In this document: one piece after another, positions 43,369 through 56,383 of the stretch
Layout: every line of letters begins with the position of its first letter
Numbering within the stretch: the first letter of the stretch is position 1
Origin: Hirundichthys speculiger
Taxonomy: Eukaryota; Chordata; Actinopteri; Beloniformes; Exocoetidae
Assembly (NCBI GenBank): GCA_018398805.1
Contig: JAGFBZ010002340.1
Span: 1 to 64,000, forward strand
Reading direction: 5' to 3'
DNA length: 64,000 nucleotides
Translations under genes and position numbers: made by a program
Notes under the pieces: generated by a model
What the model saw: the letters and a program-made list of their open reading frames with translations, nothing else
What the model was told of the DNA's origin: nothing
Database searches by the model: none

Positions 43369-44613
43369 GGATGTGCTGGTCCTGGTGAATCAGTTCGACT
43401 GAACTCAGTCAGAACTGATTTAATGGAATAAACTAAATAAAGTTATTTAAAATAAATCAAACTGAATCTTGAATTAAATCAAATTGAATCAAAGTAAACT
43501 GAATCAAATGGAATCAGATTTCATCTTTATTATTTGAAATGAACTGATCTGAAATAAAACAAAACATACTAAATTTTAAAATGATAAATTATTAATGTGA
43601 AATAAAAAAGTAAAATAATAAAGTAAAATCAAATTGATGAACATTATTGGCTCCTGCAGCTTTTCTGATCCTAACCCTAACCCGTTACATTCACAGTTAC
43701 CTGTTACACTTTGAACCAGTCTGGACTGGACCCAGAACCAGTCTGAACCAGAACCAGTCTGAACCAGAACAGTCGTCGACATCGGAACCATTAACAGTGT
43801 TTGTAGAATCATCTGCAGCTCTTTATGCAGCCTTCGCTGTTAACGTTCACTTATAAAAACTACAGTCCAAGTGTGAGAATCTGGGTCGGCAGTGACCAGC
43901 TGAGATCCAGCGGTACAGAACCGCAGCCCTTCACAGAGGTTCACTTTAGTCTCAGCAACACCAGAGATGCTTCTGTGGGTAGTTTATGGATCACAGCTGG
44001 TTAGAGACTGGTGAGACCGGAACCCTGGTCCAACAGAACCCTGGTCCAACAGAACCCTAGTCCAACAGAACCCTGGTCCAACAGAACTCTTAAACCCAAC
44101 AACTTCATTCTGGATCTTATAAGGTGCATCTGCAGATATCGGAGCATTGAGCAGACAGATCTGAGAGCACAGCACCAGCCACCGACTCTCAGACCCACCC
44201 AGACCTGGATCCAGAACCAGACTCACACAAACCCAGACCTGGATCCAGAACCAGACTCACACAAACCCAGACTGTGGACAGACCAGCGAAGAACCAGGAT
44301 GTTCAGACCAATGAAAGATCAGAAACACATTCCTGGTCACCAAACCCTCCAGAGTCCAGACGGAGGTTCTGCCCACATCTGACAGAACCAGACAGGAAAA
44401 GAGCTTTTATGAAACACTTACAGAAGGACACACAGAACAACAACCACACACTTTAGTTAAGAAATCTTAAAAAAAATAAATAAATAAATAAAAAAACACA
44501 CCAGAGGAACGTTTCAACGAAACTGGATTTAAATGAAGTGACGTCAGATGGTTGAAGTTTGTTGGTTTACTGGTTCTTTGTCCATCCAGGGACCAGAAAC
44601 ACCGACCCAAACA
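43369..44613. other. Non-coding DNA with two small arrays
   Basis: ccctggtccaacagaa x4-5 at 44022-44090 (17 bp) and a 34-bp unit acccagacctggatccagaa... x2-3 at 44199-44276. The rest is AT-rich and unrecognised. Confidence 0.5.
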
Positions 44614-44838
44614 AGTTTCTGTTTCTGCTGCCACATGTTCTGGTAGAAACATCTGGAGGACGTCCAGATGTCACAGGTTAGCTCCAGATGTTTCCGTTTC
44701 TGCTGCCACATGTTCTAGTAGAAACATCTGGAGGACGTCCAGATGTCACAGGTTAGCTACAGATGTTTCCGTTTCTGCTGCCACATGTTCTGGTAGAAAC
44801 ATCTGGAGGACGTCCAGATGTTACAGGTTAGCTCCAGC
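44614..44838. repeat. Three copies of a 75-bp unit with an inner hairpin
   Basis: GTTTCTGCTGCCACATGTTC starts at 44621, 44696 and 44771, so the period is exactly 75. Each unit contains CATCTGGAGGACGTCCAGATG, a near-perfect palindrome, and acatgttctggtagaaacat. Only 2-4 differences between copies. Confidence 0.92.
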
Positions 44839-44869
44839 TCAGTTAAAGTGGCTTTTCTAGTTATTTCAC

Positions 44870-45520
44870 ATGCTACTTTGGCTTCACAAACTACTTTAGC
44901 TTCACAAGCTACTTTTACTTCACCAGCTACTTTAGCTTCACAAGCTACTTTAGCTTCACTAGCTACTTTAGCTTCACAAGCTACTTTAGCTTCTTTAGCT
45001 TCATGAGTTACTTTAGCTTCACTAGCTACTTTAGCTTCACAAGCTACTTTTACTTCACTAGCTACTTTAGGTTCACAAGCTACTTTAGCTTCACTAGCTA
45101 CTTTAGCTTCACAAGCTACTTTAGCTTCTTTAGCTTCACGAGCTACTTTAGCTTCACTACTTTGGCTTACTAGCTACTTAGCTACGAGCTACTTTAGCTT
45201 CACTAGCTACTTTAGCTTCACGAGCTACTTTAGCTTCTTTAGCTTCACGAGCTACTTTAACTTCACTAGCTACTTTAGATTCACGAGCTACATTAGCTTC
45301 TCTAGCTACTTTAGCTTCACGAGCTATTTTAGCTTCACTAGCTACTTTAGATTCACTAGCTACTTTAGCTTCTTTAGCTTCACGAGCCACGTTAGCTACT
45401 CTAGCTACTATAGTTTCACTAGCTACTTTAGCTTCACGAGCTACGTTAGCTTCTCTAGCTACTTTAGCCTCTCCAGCTATGTGAGCTTCTCTAGCTAGTT
45501 AGCTTCTTTAGCTAGTTAGC
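44870..45520. repeat. 18-bp tandem array
   Basis: Units GCTACTTTAGCTTCACAA/ACT/ACG with some 9-bp partial units (agcttcttt), about 36 copies. The minus strand reads EAKVAR repeats for 70 codons: an artefact of 18-bp periodicity. Confidence 0.93.
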
Positions 45521-46893
45521 TTCTCCAGCTACATCAGTGGAACTTCAACTTCCTGAAGAAGCTCGTTCATCTGACATTAATAAAATAAAAATTCTGTGTC
45601 AATTTTGCTTTTAAGAACATAAAGAGTCCTGATTGTGTAAATGTTCATCTAAACATCTCCACATGTTGGTGGACCAGTTTCTCCTCATCAAGCGTCAGTG
45701 GTTTCATGTTTTGGTCCGTCTGGTTCTGAGTTCAGGGAAGTAAATCTGGTGGACGAGCGGTTCTGTCCGCTGACATTTGTTGGTGTTTAATTAGGCCTTT
45801 AATCAGAGCAGAAGTAACCTGGACATCTGAGCGGCTCTGAGCAGGATCGGGTGGATCCAGAAACAGCCAGAACTGAGCCAGACGTGAGCAGAGGTCCGTC
45901 TGATGCAGGAACCAGCAGTGACGGAGCTCAGCAGAACTTTGTTCTGACGGTCTTGGGCCTGTTTTCAGCCTCTGAGCTCATGTGATGCAGTAACGTCTGG
46001 TCCAGGGAGGTTCTGCTGGTTCCAGTCTGGTTCTGTCACTGGTGCCAGTAAAAGCAGCTGTGTCTCAGAGTCTGTGGTCATTTTCTTATTAAAGCCTTTT
46101 TTTAGGACCATGATGCACAAAATAAAATAAGACTATAAACGACTGACATGGAGCTCCTCAGTAAATAACTGTGTTTAAGTTGTTACATTTTATTAAAGAA
46201 CAATTTGCCCACAGTTTTTAAAATAAAACATTAAAGGTAAAATCAGAGTTTGCTTCAGTAAAACTCTCTATTTAGTTGTTTTTATGTTGAGTTTAATCTA
46301 AAAATCACCTGATAGAAATAAAAAAAAACAACTTTAGAAACAACAGAAAACTTTTTTATCCTTCTGTTGGTTAATGAATATAAGTATCCCCGACTGTCCC
46401 CAACACCCCCCCCCCCCCAACCCCGACCCCAGAGACTTCTGGAGAAGCAGTCAGAGCATTCAGGTGTTAAAACAATGCCAGGAGAGAAAGACATCAGCAA
46501 TAACCTTAGAGAATCAGCTGCTGCACTGATGGAGGAAAGCAGCAGAAGCAGGGAGGTGGAGGTTTCCAGAAGCTTCTACCTGACAGATTATAGATCGGAC
46601 AGAGGACGGAGGACATCAGTGAAGGACCACAGACCCTAATCCTGACTCAAACATCATCCTCCTCCCTCCACTTCCTCCCCCAACCCTCCTGCATCCTCCT
46701 CCTTCTTCAGGAATGTGAAGTTTACACGTTGAGTTTTATTTGTTCTGATGAAAATGTTTCCTCAAAGAGCTCAAAGCCACAAACCTCAAACACACTTAGA
46801 GGACTAAAATAGAGCTCCTGCTGTTATGAACATCTGAGTCTGCAGGTTTCCTCTGAGCTGCTGCAGAAGTCAAGATGTGAAGATCAGAGCTGA
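45521..46893. other. Unique non-coding DNA
   Basis: No gene recognised. A poly-C run is at 46407-46419. The stretch 45640-46060 is of average GC without clear exon structure. Confidence 0.4.
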
Positions 46894-49800
46894 AGAGAAA
46901 CCGGTGTAAACGTGAGAGAAACTGGTGTAAACGTGAGAGAAACCGGTGTAAACGTGAGAGAAACTGGTGTAAACGTGAGAGAAACTGGTGTAAATGTGAG
47001 AAAAACTGGTGTAAATGTGAAAGAAACTGGTGTAAACGTGAGAGAAACTGATGTAAACGTCAGAGAAACTGGTGTAAACGTCAGAGAAACTGGTGTAAAC
47101 GTGAGAGAAACCGGTGTAAACGTGAGAGAAACTGGTGTAAATGTGAAACTGATGAGAGAGAAAACTGATGTAAACGTGAGAGAAACTGATTGTAAAGTGA
47201 GAGAAACTGGTGTACACGTGAGAGAAACTGATGTAAACGTGAGAGAAAACTGGTGTAAACGTCAGAGAAACTGAAACTGGTGTAAACGTGAAGAACGTGA
47301 TAGAAACCGGTGTAAACGTTGAGAGAAACTGTGTAAACGTGAGAGAAACTGATGTAAACGTGAGAGAAACTGGTAAAACGTGAGAGAAACTGGTGTAAAC
47401 ATGAGAGAAACTGATGTAAACGTGAGAGAAACTGATGTAAACGTGAGAGAAACTGGTGTAAACGTGAGAGAAACTGGTGTAAATGTGAGAGAAACCGTTG
47501 TAAACGTGAGAGAAACTGGTGTAAATGTGAGAGAAACTGGTGTAAATGTGAGAGAAACTGCTGTAAATGTGAGAGAAACCGGTGTAAACGTGAGAGAAAC
47601 TGGTGTAAATGTGAGAGAAACTGGTGTAAATGTGAGAGAAACTGCTGTAAATGTGAGAGAAACCAGTGTAAATGTGAGAGAAACCGGTGTAAACGTGAGA
47701 GAAACCGGTGTAAACGTGAGAGAAACTGGTGTAAACGTGAGAGAAACCGGTGTAAATGTGAGAGAAACCAGTGTAAATGTGAGAGAAACCGGTGTAAACG
47801 TGAGAGAAACCGGTGTAAATGTGAGAGAAACCAGTGTAAATGTGAGAGAAACCAGTGTAAATGTGAGAGAAACTGGTGTAAACGTCAGTGAATCTGGTGT
47901 AAACGTAAGAGAAACTGGTGTAAACGTGAGAGAAACTGATGTAAACGTGAGAGAAACTGAGAGAAATGTAAACTGTGTGAAAATGTGAGAGAAAAACGGT
48001 GTAAACGATGAAAGTGAAGAAACTGGTAAACGTGAGAGAACTGAAAACGTGAGAAACGTGAGAGAAACTGGTGTAAACGTGAGAGAAACTGAAACTGGTG
48101 TAAACGTGAGAGAAACTGGTGTAAACGTGAGAGAACTGAAAGAGTGTAAACTGTGAGAGAAACTGATGTAAACGTGAGAGAAACTGATGTAAAAACGTGA
48201 GAGAAACTGGTGTAAACGTGAGAGAAAACTGGTGTAAACGTGAGAGAAACTGGTGTGGTGTAAACGTGAGAGAAACGAAACTGGTGTAAACGTGAGAGAA
48301 ACTGGTGTAAACGTGAGAGAAACTGATGTAAACGGTGAAATGAGAAACTGGTGTAAACGTGTAGAGAAACTGTGTGTAAACGTGGGGAAACTGGTGTAAA
48401 TGTGAGAGAAACTGGTGTAAACGTGAAGAGAAACTGGTGTAAACGTGAGAGAAACTGATGTAAACGTGAGAGAAACTGGCGTTAATGTGAGAGAAACTGG
48501 CGTAAACGTGAGAGAAACTGGTGTAAACGTGAGAGAAACTGGTGTAAACGTGAGAGAAACTGGCGTAATGGAGAGAAAAACTGTTAGTGAAACTGAGAGA
48601 AAACCGGTAAACGTGAGAGAAACTGGTGTAAACGTGAGAGAAACCGGTGTAAACGTGAGAGAAACTGGTGTAAACGTGAGAGAAACTGGTGTAAATGTGA
48701 GAGAAACTGGTGTAAACGTGAGAGAAACTGGTGTAAATGTGAGAGAAACTGGTGTAAACGTGAGAGAAACTGGTGTAAATGTGAGAGAAACTGGTGTTGA
48801 AACGTGAGAGAAACTGGTGTAATGTGAGAGAACTGGTGTAACGTGAAGTAAACTGGTGTAAGTGAGAGAAACCGGTGTAAACGTGAGAGAAAACTGGTGT
48901 AAACGTGAGAGAAACCGGTGTAAATGTGAGAAAAGAAAACTGGTAAACGTGTGTAAACGTGAGAGAAACTGGTGTAAATGTGAGAGAACTGTGTAAACGT
49001 GAGAGAAACTGGTGTAAATGTGAGAGAAAAACTGGTGTAAACGTGAGAGAAACTGAAGAAATGGTGTAAATGTGAGAGAAACTGGTGTAAACGTGAGAGA
49101 AACTGGCGTTAATGTGAGAGAAACTGGCGTAAACGTGAGGAGAGAAAACTGGTGTGTGAGAGAAACTGAGAGAAACTGGTGTAGAAAACGTGAGAGAAAA
49201 CTGGTGTAAACGTGAGAGAAACTGATGTGTAAACGTGAGAGAAAACTGTGTGTGTGAAAAACTGTGAGAGAACTGGTGTAAACGTGAGAGAAACTGATGT
49301 AAAGTGTGGTAAACGTGAAGAAAACGTGGTGTAAACCTTGAGATAAACTGGCGTTAATTGAGAGAAACTGGTGTAAACGTGAGAGAAAATGGCTGTAAAC
49401 GTGAGAGAAACTGGTTAATGTAAAAACGTGAGAGAAAACTGGCGTAATGTGAGAGAAACTGGGTAACGTGAGAGAAACTAATGTAAACGTGAGAGAAACC
49501 GGTGTAAACGTGAGAGAAACTGGTGTAAACGTGAGAGAAACTGGTGTAAATGTGAGAGAAACTGGTGTAAACGTGAGAGAAACTGGTGTAAATGTGAGAG
49601 AAACTGTGTAAACGTGAGAGAAACTGGTGTAAATGTGAGAGAAACTGGTGTAAACGTGAGAGAAACTGGTGTAAACGTGAGAGAAACTGGTGTAAACGTG
49701 AGAGAAACTGGTGTAAACGTGAGAGAAACTGGCGTTAATGTGAGAGAAACTGGCGTAAACGTGAGAGAAACTGGTGTAAACGTGAGAGAAACTGGTGTAA

Positions 49801-50665
49801 ACGTGAGAGAAACTGATGTAAACGTGAGAGAAACTGATGTAAACGTGAGAGAAACTGGTGTAAACGTGAGAGAAACTGGTGTAAACGTGAGAGAAACTGG
49901 TGTAAACGTGAGAGAAACTGAAACGTGAAAAAATGTAAACGTGAGAGAAACTGGCGTTAATGTGAGAGAAACTGATGTAAAGTGAGAGGAAACTGTAAAC
50001 TGAGAAACTGGTGTAAACGTGGAGAGAAAACTGGTGTAAACGTGAGAGAAACTGTGTAAACGTGATGGAAACTGGTTGTAAATGTGAGAGAAACTGGTTG
50101 TAAACGTGAGAGAAACTGTGTAAAATGTGAGTGAGAAAAACTGATGTAAACGTGAGAGAAACTGGCGTTAATGTGAGAGAAAACTGGGTAACGTGTGAAG
50201 AAAACTGGTGTAAACGTGAGAGAAACTGGCGTAATGTGAGAATGAAACGTGAGAGAAACCGGTGTAAACGTGAAGAGAAACTGGTGTAAACGTGATGGTT
50301 TGTGAAGAAACTGGTGTTAACGGAGAAACTGGTGTAAATGTGAGAGAAACTGGTGTAAACGTGAGAGAAACTGGTTGTAAAGGTGAGAGAAAACTGGTGT
50401 AAACGTGAGAGAAACTGGTGTAAATGTGAGAGAAACGTAAAAGTGAGGAAACTGGTGTAATGTGAGAGAAAAACTGTGAAACGTGAGAGAAACTGATTGT
50501 AAACGTGAGAGAACTTGTACTGAAAACGTGAAAAACTGTGTAAACGTGAGAGAAAACTGGTGTAAAACGTGAGAGAAACTGATGTAAACGTGAGAGAAAA
50601 TGTGATAATGTGAGAGAAACTGGCGTAAACGTGAGAGAAACTGGTGTTAATGGTGTAAATGGTGT
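46894..50665. repeat. 3.8 kb array of a 21-bp unit
   Basis: About 180 copies of GTGTAAACGTGAGAGAAACT + g. Two regular blocks (47380-47950, 49490-49920) keep the frame and read as VNVRETG repeats; between them many indels break it. No start, splice or promoter context. The irregular blocks (47960-48440, 48790-49480, 49920-50660) look like those in the 20-bp array at the left end. Confidence 0.95.
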
Positions 50666-51707
50666 AGAGGTGAATGTGGTGAACATGGTTTTGTTCTTAT
50701 GAATTTGTGATTTAATGAACAAAAATGCAAAAAAAAAAAAAAAAGACAACAAATTTACAACAAAAAGTTGCTAATTTTTGTCAAATAGCAATGATTTTGT
50801 AAAATATTTAGTTGTACAAGATTTGTGATTTGAGGACATATGTTGATATTTAACCACTCCAAATTTAAAGCCGCTCTGTTTAAGACGAATACCTTAAATG
50901 ATTAAATAAATTAACTAAATCAATGTCAGTAATTTAAAAAGAGCTGTTTGATGTTAGGTACACAGATCCCATGTGTAATACCACCGTCCACCACCGGCTG
51001 TGCTGTAACAGCGGCTGCTGTTTGCTCTACCTGCTACATTCAAAAGAAGAAGCAGCGCTAAAGCTGCTAATCAACAGCAGTTTATGGCGGGATTTTTCCT
51101 TTGTTATCTTCTGTGTTTAGTTGTTCTTGTCTCCACTGTCCTTCGTCCACCATGTTTCCTGTTTTACTATGAAGGTCCGTCTCGTCTTTGTGTTGTGTAC
51201 CTGTACCAGAATCTCATTTGGGTCCTTCCTAACACAATTCCTGACAGGTGATGCCCCGTTTAAATTTATTAATTTTGTTCATACATTTTGTGTGTTTTCA
51301 ATAACCATTTTAAGACAGTTATTAATAAACCGCTTTATAACTAAGTATCTGTTCACCCGTCCAGATGATCAGAACCAGGTGTTCCAGTCACTTCCATGTC
51401 CACAGGTGTATAAATGAACCACCTACACATGAGCAGCTTTCATTTCCCCAACGGCCGGTAGAGAAACAAACACGAACCCTGATGAAACCGCTTAGACATA
51501 AACTCCTCCATCACAGGAACCACAGACCCACTTCCCTCCTGAGATGCAGAGATCCACCCACCACTTCCAGTTCATCAACAGGAGGGTTGGCAGTGGACCA
51601 GAACTCAGAAACTCTGATGATACCAGAACTCCAGACCTTCAAATGTTGATGCCATCACAAACAAACTACGACCCAGAAGAACAGAGAACAGCTGCAGACC
51701 TGAGGAA
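50666..51707. other. Unique non-coding DNA
   Basis: An A run at 50730-50743, then AT-rich sequence; the open frames at 51121-51649 have no family match I can see. Confidence 0.4.
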
Positions 51708-52542
51708 CCTGCAGTTCCTCTACCGACCACTAGAGGCTGCGGTTCCTCCACCGACCACTAGAGGCCGCGGTTCCTCTACCGACTACTAGAGGCTGCAGTT
51801 CCTCTACCGACCACTAGAGACTGCAGTTCCTCTACCGACCGCTAGAGACTGCAGTTCCTCTACCGACCTCTAGAGACTGCAGTTCCTCTACCGACCGCTA
51901 GAGACTGCAGTTCCTCTACCGACCGCTAGAGGCCGCAGTTCCTCTACCGACCGCTAGAGACCACGGTTCCTCTACCGACCACTAGAGACTGCAGTTCCTC
52001 TACCGACCAGTAGAGACCGCAGTTCCTCTACCGACCACTAGAGGCCGCAGTTCCTCTACCGACCACTACGGGCCGCAGTTCCTCTACCTACAACTAGAGG
52101 CCGCAGTTCCTCTACCGACCGCTAGAGGCTGCAGTTCCTCTACCGACCGCTAGAGGCCGCAGTTCCTCTACCGACCGCTAGAGGCCGCATTTCCTCTACC
52201 GACCACTAGAGGCCGCAGTTCCTCCACCGACCACTAGAGGGCACGGTTCCTCCACCGACCACTAGAGACCGCGGTTCCTCTACCGACCACTAGAGGCCGC
52301 GGTTCCTCTACCTACCACTAGACGCCGCAGTTCCTCTACCGACCACTAGAGGGCACGGTTCCTCCACCGACCACTAGAGACCGCAGATCCTCTACCGACC
52401 ACTAGAGACCGCAGTTCCTCTACCGACCACTAGAGGCCGCAGTTCCTCTACCGACTGCTAGAGGCTGCAGTTCCTCTACCGACCGCTAGAGGCAGCGGTT
52501 TAGCCGCAGTTCCTCTACTGACCACTAGAGGCCGCGGTTTCT
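51708..52542 (+). repeat. 28-bp array, first orientation
   Basis: About 30 copies of CGACCACTAGAGGCCGCAGT + tcctctac. Each unit has CCTCTA...TAGAGG, a 6-bp stem with an 8-base loop. The same unit in reverse complement makes the array at 61012-61974. Confidence 0.95.
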
Positions 52543-52798
52543 GAATCAACGTCAGGATTGAATCAACATCAGGATTCAACCATCATATAAATGGTAGGTG
52601 CTGGTTGAGTCCTGACGTTGATTCAACATAAAAATACACTACAATGTGCCTGCAGACTACCATTTAGATGATGGTTGAATCAACATTGTCAGTGACCTCA
52701 ACGTTGAAGAAGGGTGGAATTCCTTTGCGCTTTCAACGTTGAATCAATATCACTGCTGACACTCTTTCAACGTTGATTCAGTGACATTTTGCTATCTG
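52543..52798. mobile_element. Possible small non-autonomous DNA element
   Basis: Repeated words tcaacgttgaatcaa, gattgaatcaacatcagg and their complements give internal inverted repeats (e.g. gtcaggattgaatcaac / gttgagtcctgac). It ends in gacattttgctatctgggta, seen in teleost repeats. Ends and family not set. Confidence 0.4.
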
Positions 52799-53855
52799 GG
52801 TAGGGTGGTCTGGGAGGGTTTTAGGGTAGTCTTGAAGGGTTTTGGGGTGGTCTGGGAGGGTTTTGGACTGGTCTTGAAGGGTTCTAGGGTAGTCTGGAAT
52901 GGTTCTAGTGTGGTCTGGAAGGGTTTAAGGGTAGTCTAGAAGGGTTTAGAGTAGTCTAGAGGGCTTCTAGGGTAGTCTAGAAGGGTGTTGAGGTGGCCTG
53001 GGAGGGTTCTGGGCTGGTCTAGAAGGGTTCTTGGATAGTCCAGAAGGGTTTTAGGGTGGTCTGGGAGGGTTTTGGACTGGTCTAGAAGGGTTCTAGGGTA
53101 GTCTGGAATGGTTCTAGTGTGGTCTAGAAGGGTTTTAGGGTAGTCTAGAAGGGTTTTAGAGTAGTCTGGAAGGCTTCTAGGGTAGTCTGGAAGGGTTTTA
53201 GGGTAGTCTAGAAGGGTTTTGGGGTGGTCTGGGAGGGTTTTGGACTGGTCTTGAAGGGTTCAAGGGTAGTCTGGAATGGTTCTAGTGTGGTCTAGAAGGG
53301 TTTTAGGGTAGTCTAGAAGGGGTTTAGAGTAGTCTAGAAGGCTTCTAGGGTAGTCTGGAAGGGTTTTAGGGTAGTCTAGAAGGGTTTTGGGGTGGTCTGG
53401 GAGGGTTTTGGACTGGTCTTGAAGGGTTCAAGGGTAGTCTGGAATGGTTCTAGTGTGGTCTAGAAGGGTTCTAGGGTAGTCTAGAAGGGTTTTAGAGTAG
53501 TCTAGAAGGCTTCTAGGGTAGTCTGGAAGGGTTTTAGGGTAGTCTAGAAGGGTTTTGGGGTGGTCTGGGAGGGTTTTAGACTGGTCTTGAAGGGTTATAG
53601 GGTAGTCTGGAATGGTTCTAGGGTGGTCTAGAAGGGTTTTGGGGTGGTCTGGGAGGGTTCTGGGCTGGTCTGGAATGGTTCTAGGGTGGTCTGGAAGGGT
53701 TTTAGGGTAGTCTAGAAGGGTTTTGGGGTGGTCTGGGAGGGTTTTGGACTGGTCTTGAAGGGTTCTAGTGTAGTCTGGAATGGTTCTAGGGTGGTCTAGA
53801 AGGGTTTTGGGGTGGTCTGAAAGGGTTCTGGGCTGGTCTGGAATGGTTCTGGTCA
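52799..53855. repeat. 21-bp array with 168-bp higher-order repeat
   Basis: Basic unit TTTTAGGGTAGTCTAGAAGG + g. The variant pair ggggtggtctgggagggtttt-ggactggtct recurs starting at 53053, 53221, 53389, 53557 and 53725, each exactly 168 bp (8 x 21) apart: a regular higher-order repeat. Confidence 0.93.
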
Positions 53856-54928
53856 GCTGGACATCCTCTACTTTATTGGCTCACCTGGTCAACAGACCTT
53901 CACCACAGATCATTTAAGGACTCTTCCAAAGTGACTAACCACGTTAACGAGTAATTAAGAAGAAACCCCCTCTATAGAGGCTACAGAGTCCAGTTGGTCC
54001 AGGTTCCAGTCCTGGTCCATCTTTCTTTCCTCTCTTTCACCATTTCCTGTCTACCTGCGATGAATAAGGGATCAATCAGTGATCCTGTAGAAATATCTAG
54101 ATGACATCAAAGAGTTTTTCCAGATTATTTAAACACCTTAACTTCCACCACGTCACTGGTCTGATGCTGGTTCCTACCGCCTGGAGGTCTCAGCTGTGAA
54201 TCCCAGTCGCACCTGGAAGACCCTCTGACCATCTTCTAGGGTTCTAGGGTTCTAGGGTTCTAGGGTAACAGCTGTGGCGACCACCAGCAGGGGGCAGCCA
54301 AAATGGAAGTTTGTTTTAAAGCTCTACAGGTCTTCAATATCCAATAAAACAAAGTCCAGATGTCAAGTGTTGAAAGAAATAAAAAAGGGAAACAGGTTGA
54401 ACCCCAGCGTGAAACCGTTTGATGACTGAGAGCAGTACGACTTTTTTCTGATGAAACCGGATCGGTTCAGTGAACCCGCTCTGTGGTGGAACCAGAACTA
54501 AACTATGGTCACATGTCTCTCCACCACAAACCACCAATCAGAGTCCTCCACCCACAGATCACTTCCTGAGTAATCAGACGACGGCCGCTGCAGCATCACA
54601 GCGCTGATGGAGGACCAACCACCAGGACCCGGTTCTGTTTCCTGCTGGATTTACACCCAGTCCAGAAATGACCTGGAACCACAGATGTAAACTGAAGCAG
54701 ATGTGATGGAGGTCAGCAGGTCCAGGGTCTGGTTTCCTGCCAGCACCGGGAACCGATTTCTGGTCTCAAACAACAGATAAATGACAGAACATCTGAAAAA
54801 ACTGAATAAAAACAAGCACATTTATTATTAAAACAAGCTGAAAAGGTTCTGATCCAGGAAGAAGACGAGTTCAGACTCACAAACATTCATCCGTCAAAGT
54901 TTCAGCAGGAGACGACAAAGACGATCCA
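53856..54928. other. Non-coding DNA with a possible SINE and a candidate kctd9 polyadenylation site
   Basis: 53965-54060 resembles a decayed SINE (ctatagaggctacagagtcc..., B-box-like GGTTCCAGTCC). A ggttctaggg run is at 54238-54265. AATAAA on the minus strand (TTTATT at 54821-54826) could end kctd9 transcripts, giving a 1.4 kb 3' UTR that includes the next two arrays. An ATTAAA much nearer the stop (56232-56237 region) is the alternative. Confidence 0.35.
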
Positions 54929-55556
54929 GTCTGGTTCAGGTCTGGTTCAGGTCTGGTTTAGGTCTGGTTCAGGTCTGGTTCAGGTCTGGTTTAGGTCTGG
55001 TTCAGGTCTGGTTCAGGTCTGGTTCAGGTCTGGTTCAGGTCTGGTTCAGGTCTGGTTTAGGTCTGGTTCAGGTCTGGTTCAGGTCTGGTTCAGGTCTGGT
55101 TTAGGTCTGGTTTAGGTCTGGTTGAGGTCTGGTTTAGGTCTGGTTCAGGTCAGGTTCAGGTCTGGTTTAGGTCTGGTTGAGGTCTGGTTTAGGTCTGGTT
55201 CAGGTCTGGTTCAGGTCTGGTTTAGGTCTGGTTTAGGTCTGGTTCAGGTCTGGTTCAGGTCTGGTTCAGGTCTGGTTGAGGTCTGGTTTAGGTCTGGTTC
55301 AGGTCAGGTGTCTGGTTCAGGTCTGGTTTAGGTCTGGTTTCAGGTCTGGTTCAGGTCTGGTTCAGGTCTGGTTCAGGTCTGGTTCAGGTCTGGTTTAGGT
55401 CTGGTTTAGGTCTGGTTCAGGTTCAGGTTCAGGTCAGGTTCAGGTCTGGTTCAGGTCAGGTTCAGGTCAGGTTCAGGTCAGGGTCAGGTCTGGTTTAGGT
55501 CTGGTTCAGGTCTGGTTCAGGTCTGGTTCAGGTCTGGTCCAGGTCTGGTTCAGGTC
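54929..55556. repeat. 11-bp tandem array
   Basis: About 57 copies of GGTTCAGGTCT with ggtttaggtct and ggttgaggtct variants. Just past the kctd9 stop on its strand. Confidence 0.95.
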
Positions 55557-55621
55557 CGTCAACCATGCATTCAGGGTCTGTTGGTCTGGCCTGTCGACAA
55601 AACTTTCAGGACATTAGACCG

Positions 55622-56035
55622 CCAACAGACCAGAACCAGATCCTGGACCAGCCCAGATAAAGGTGGGCTGGACCTGGACCAGAACCAGATCCTGGAGCAG
55701 GCCAGATAAAGGTGGGCTGGACCAGAACCAGATCCTGGACCAGTCCAGATAAAGGTGGGCTGGGCCAGAACCAGATTCTGGACCAGGCCAGATAAAGGTG
55801 GGGTGGACCTGGACCAGAACCAGATCCTGGACAGGTCCAGATAAAGGTGGGACAGACCAGAACCAGATCCTGGACCAGGCAAGATAAAGGTGGGGTGGAC
55901 CTGGACCAGAATCAGATCCTGGACCAGTCCAGATAAAGGTGGGCTGGGCCAGAACCAGATTCTGGACCAGGCCAGATAAAGGTGGGGTGGACCTGGACCA
56001 GAACCAGATCCTGGACCAGTCCAGACAAAGGTGGG
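55622..56035. repeat. 43-49 bp tandem array
   Basis: About 9 copies of ccagaaccagatcctggacc + agtccagataaaggtgggctg. Spacing of agataaaggtggg is 48, 44, 43 and 49, with a ggacctggacc insertion explaining the longer units. Confidence 0.9.
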
Positions 56036-56266
56036 CTGATTTTCTTCCTCGTGGGTTATCTGTCTCTTCCTTGATGAGGGTCCTTGTTGGTTCAGCCCCC
56101 TCTAGAAAGGCTCATTCATGAATATCTCTGATGACATCACAGCCGTGACACGTCCAGGTAACGTCCTGAAGAGGCGTTTCAACACGGGTCACGTTTAGTT
56201 TCCATCTCTGAAGCAGGAAGTCGCAGCAGTTTAATGACGATGGCCTCAGCTGAAGGTGTGGACGTT

Positions 56267-56383
56267 TCAGCGGACGCTCTGAGACATGTGCAGAGGCGTC
56301 AGCATCTCCTCAAAGATGGCTCCCTTCACGTTGGAGCCTCGCAGGTTGGCTTCCTGAAGGTCACATCCGGACAGGTCGCAGTT
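56267..56383 (-). CDS. kctd9: kctd9 last exon
   Basis: [20 protein letters not shown] then [18 protein letters not shown] and TGA (56269-56267). Last pentapeptide repeats (A(N/D)LxG) and the conserved C-terminal tail of KCTD9. Acceptor TTTGCAG|. Confidence 0.95.
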   Translation of the reverse strand, partial: NCDLSGCDLQEANLRGSNVKGAIFEEMLTPLHMSQSVR

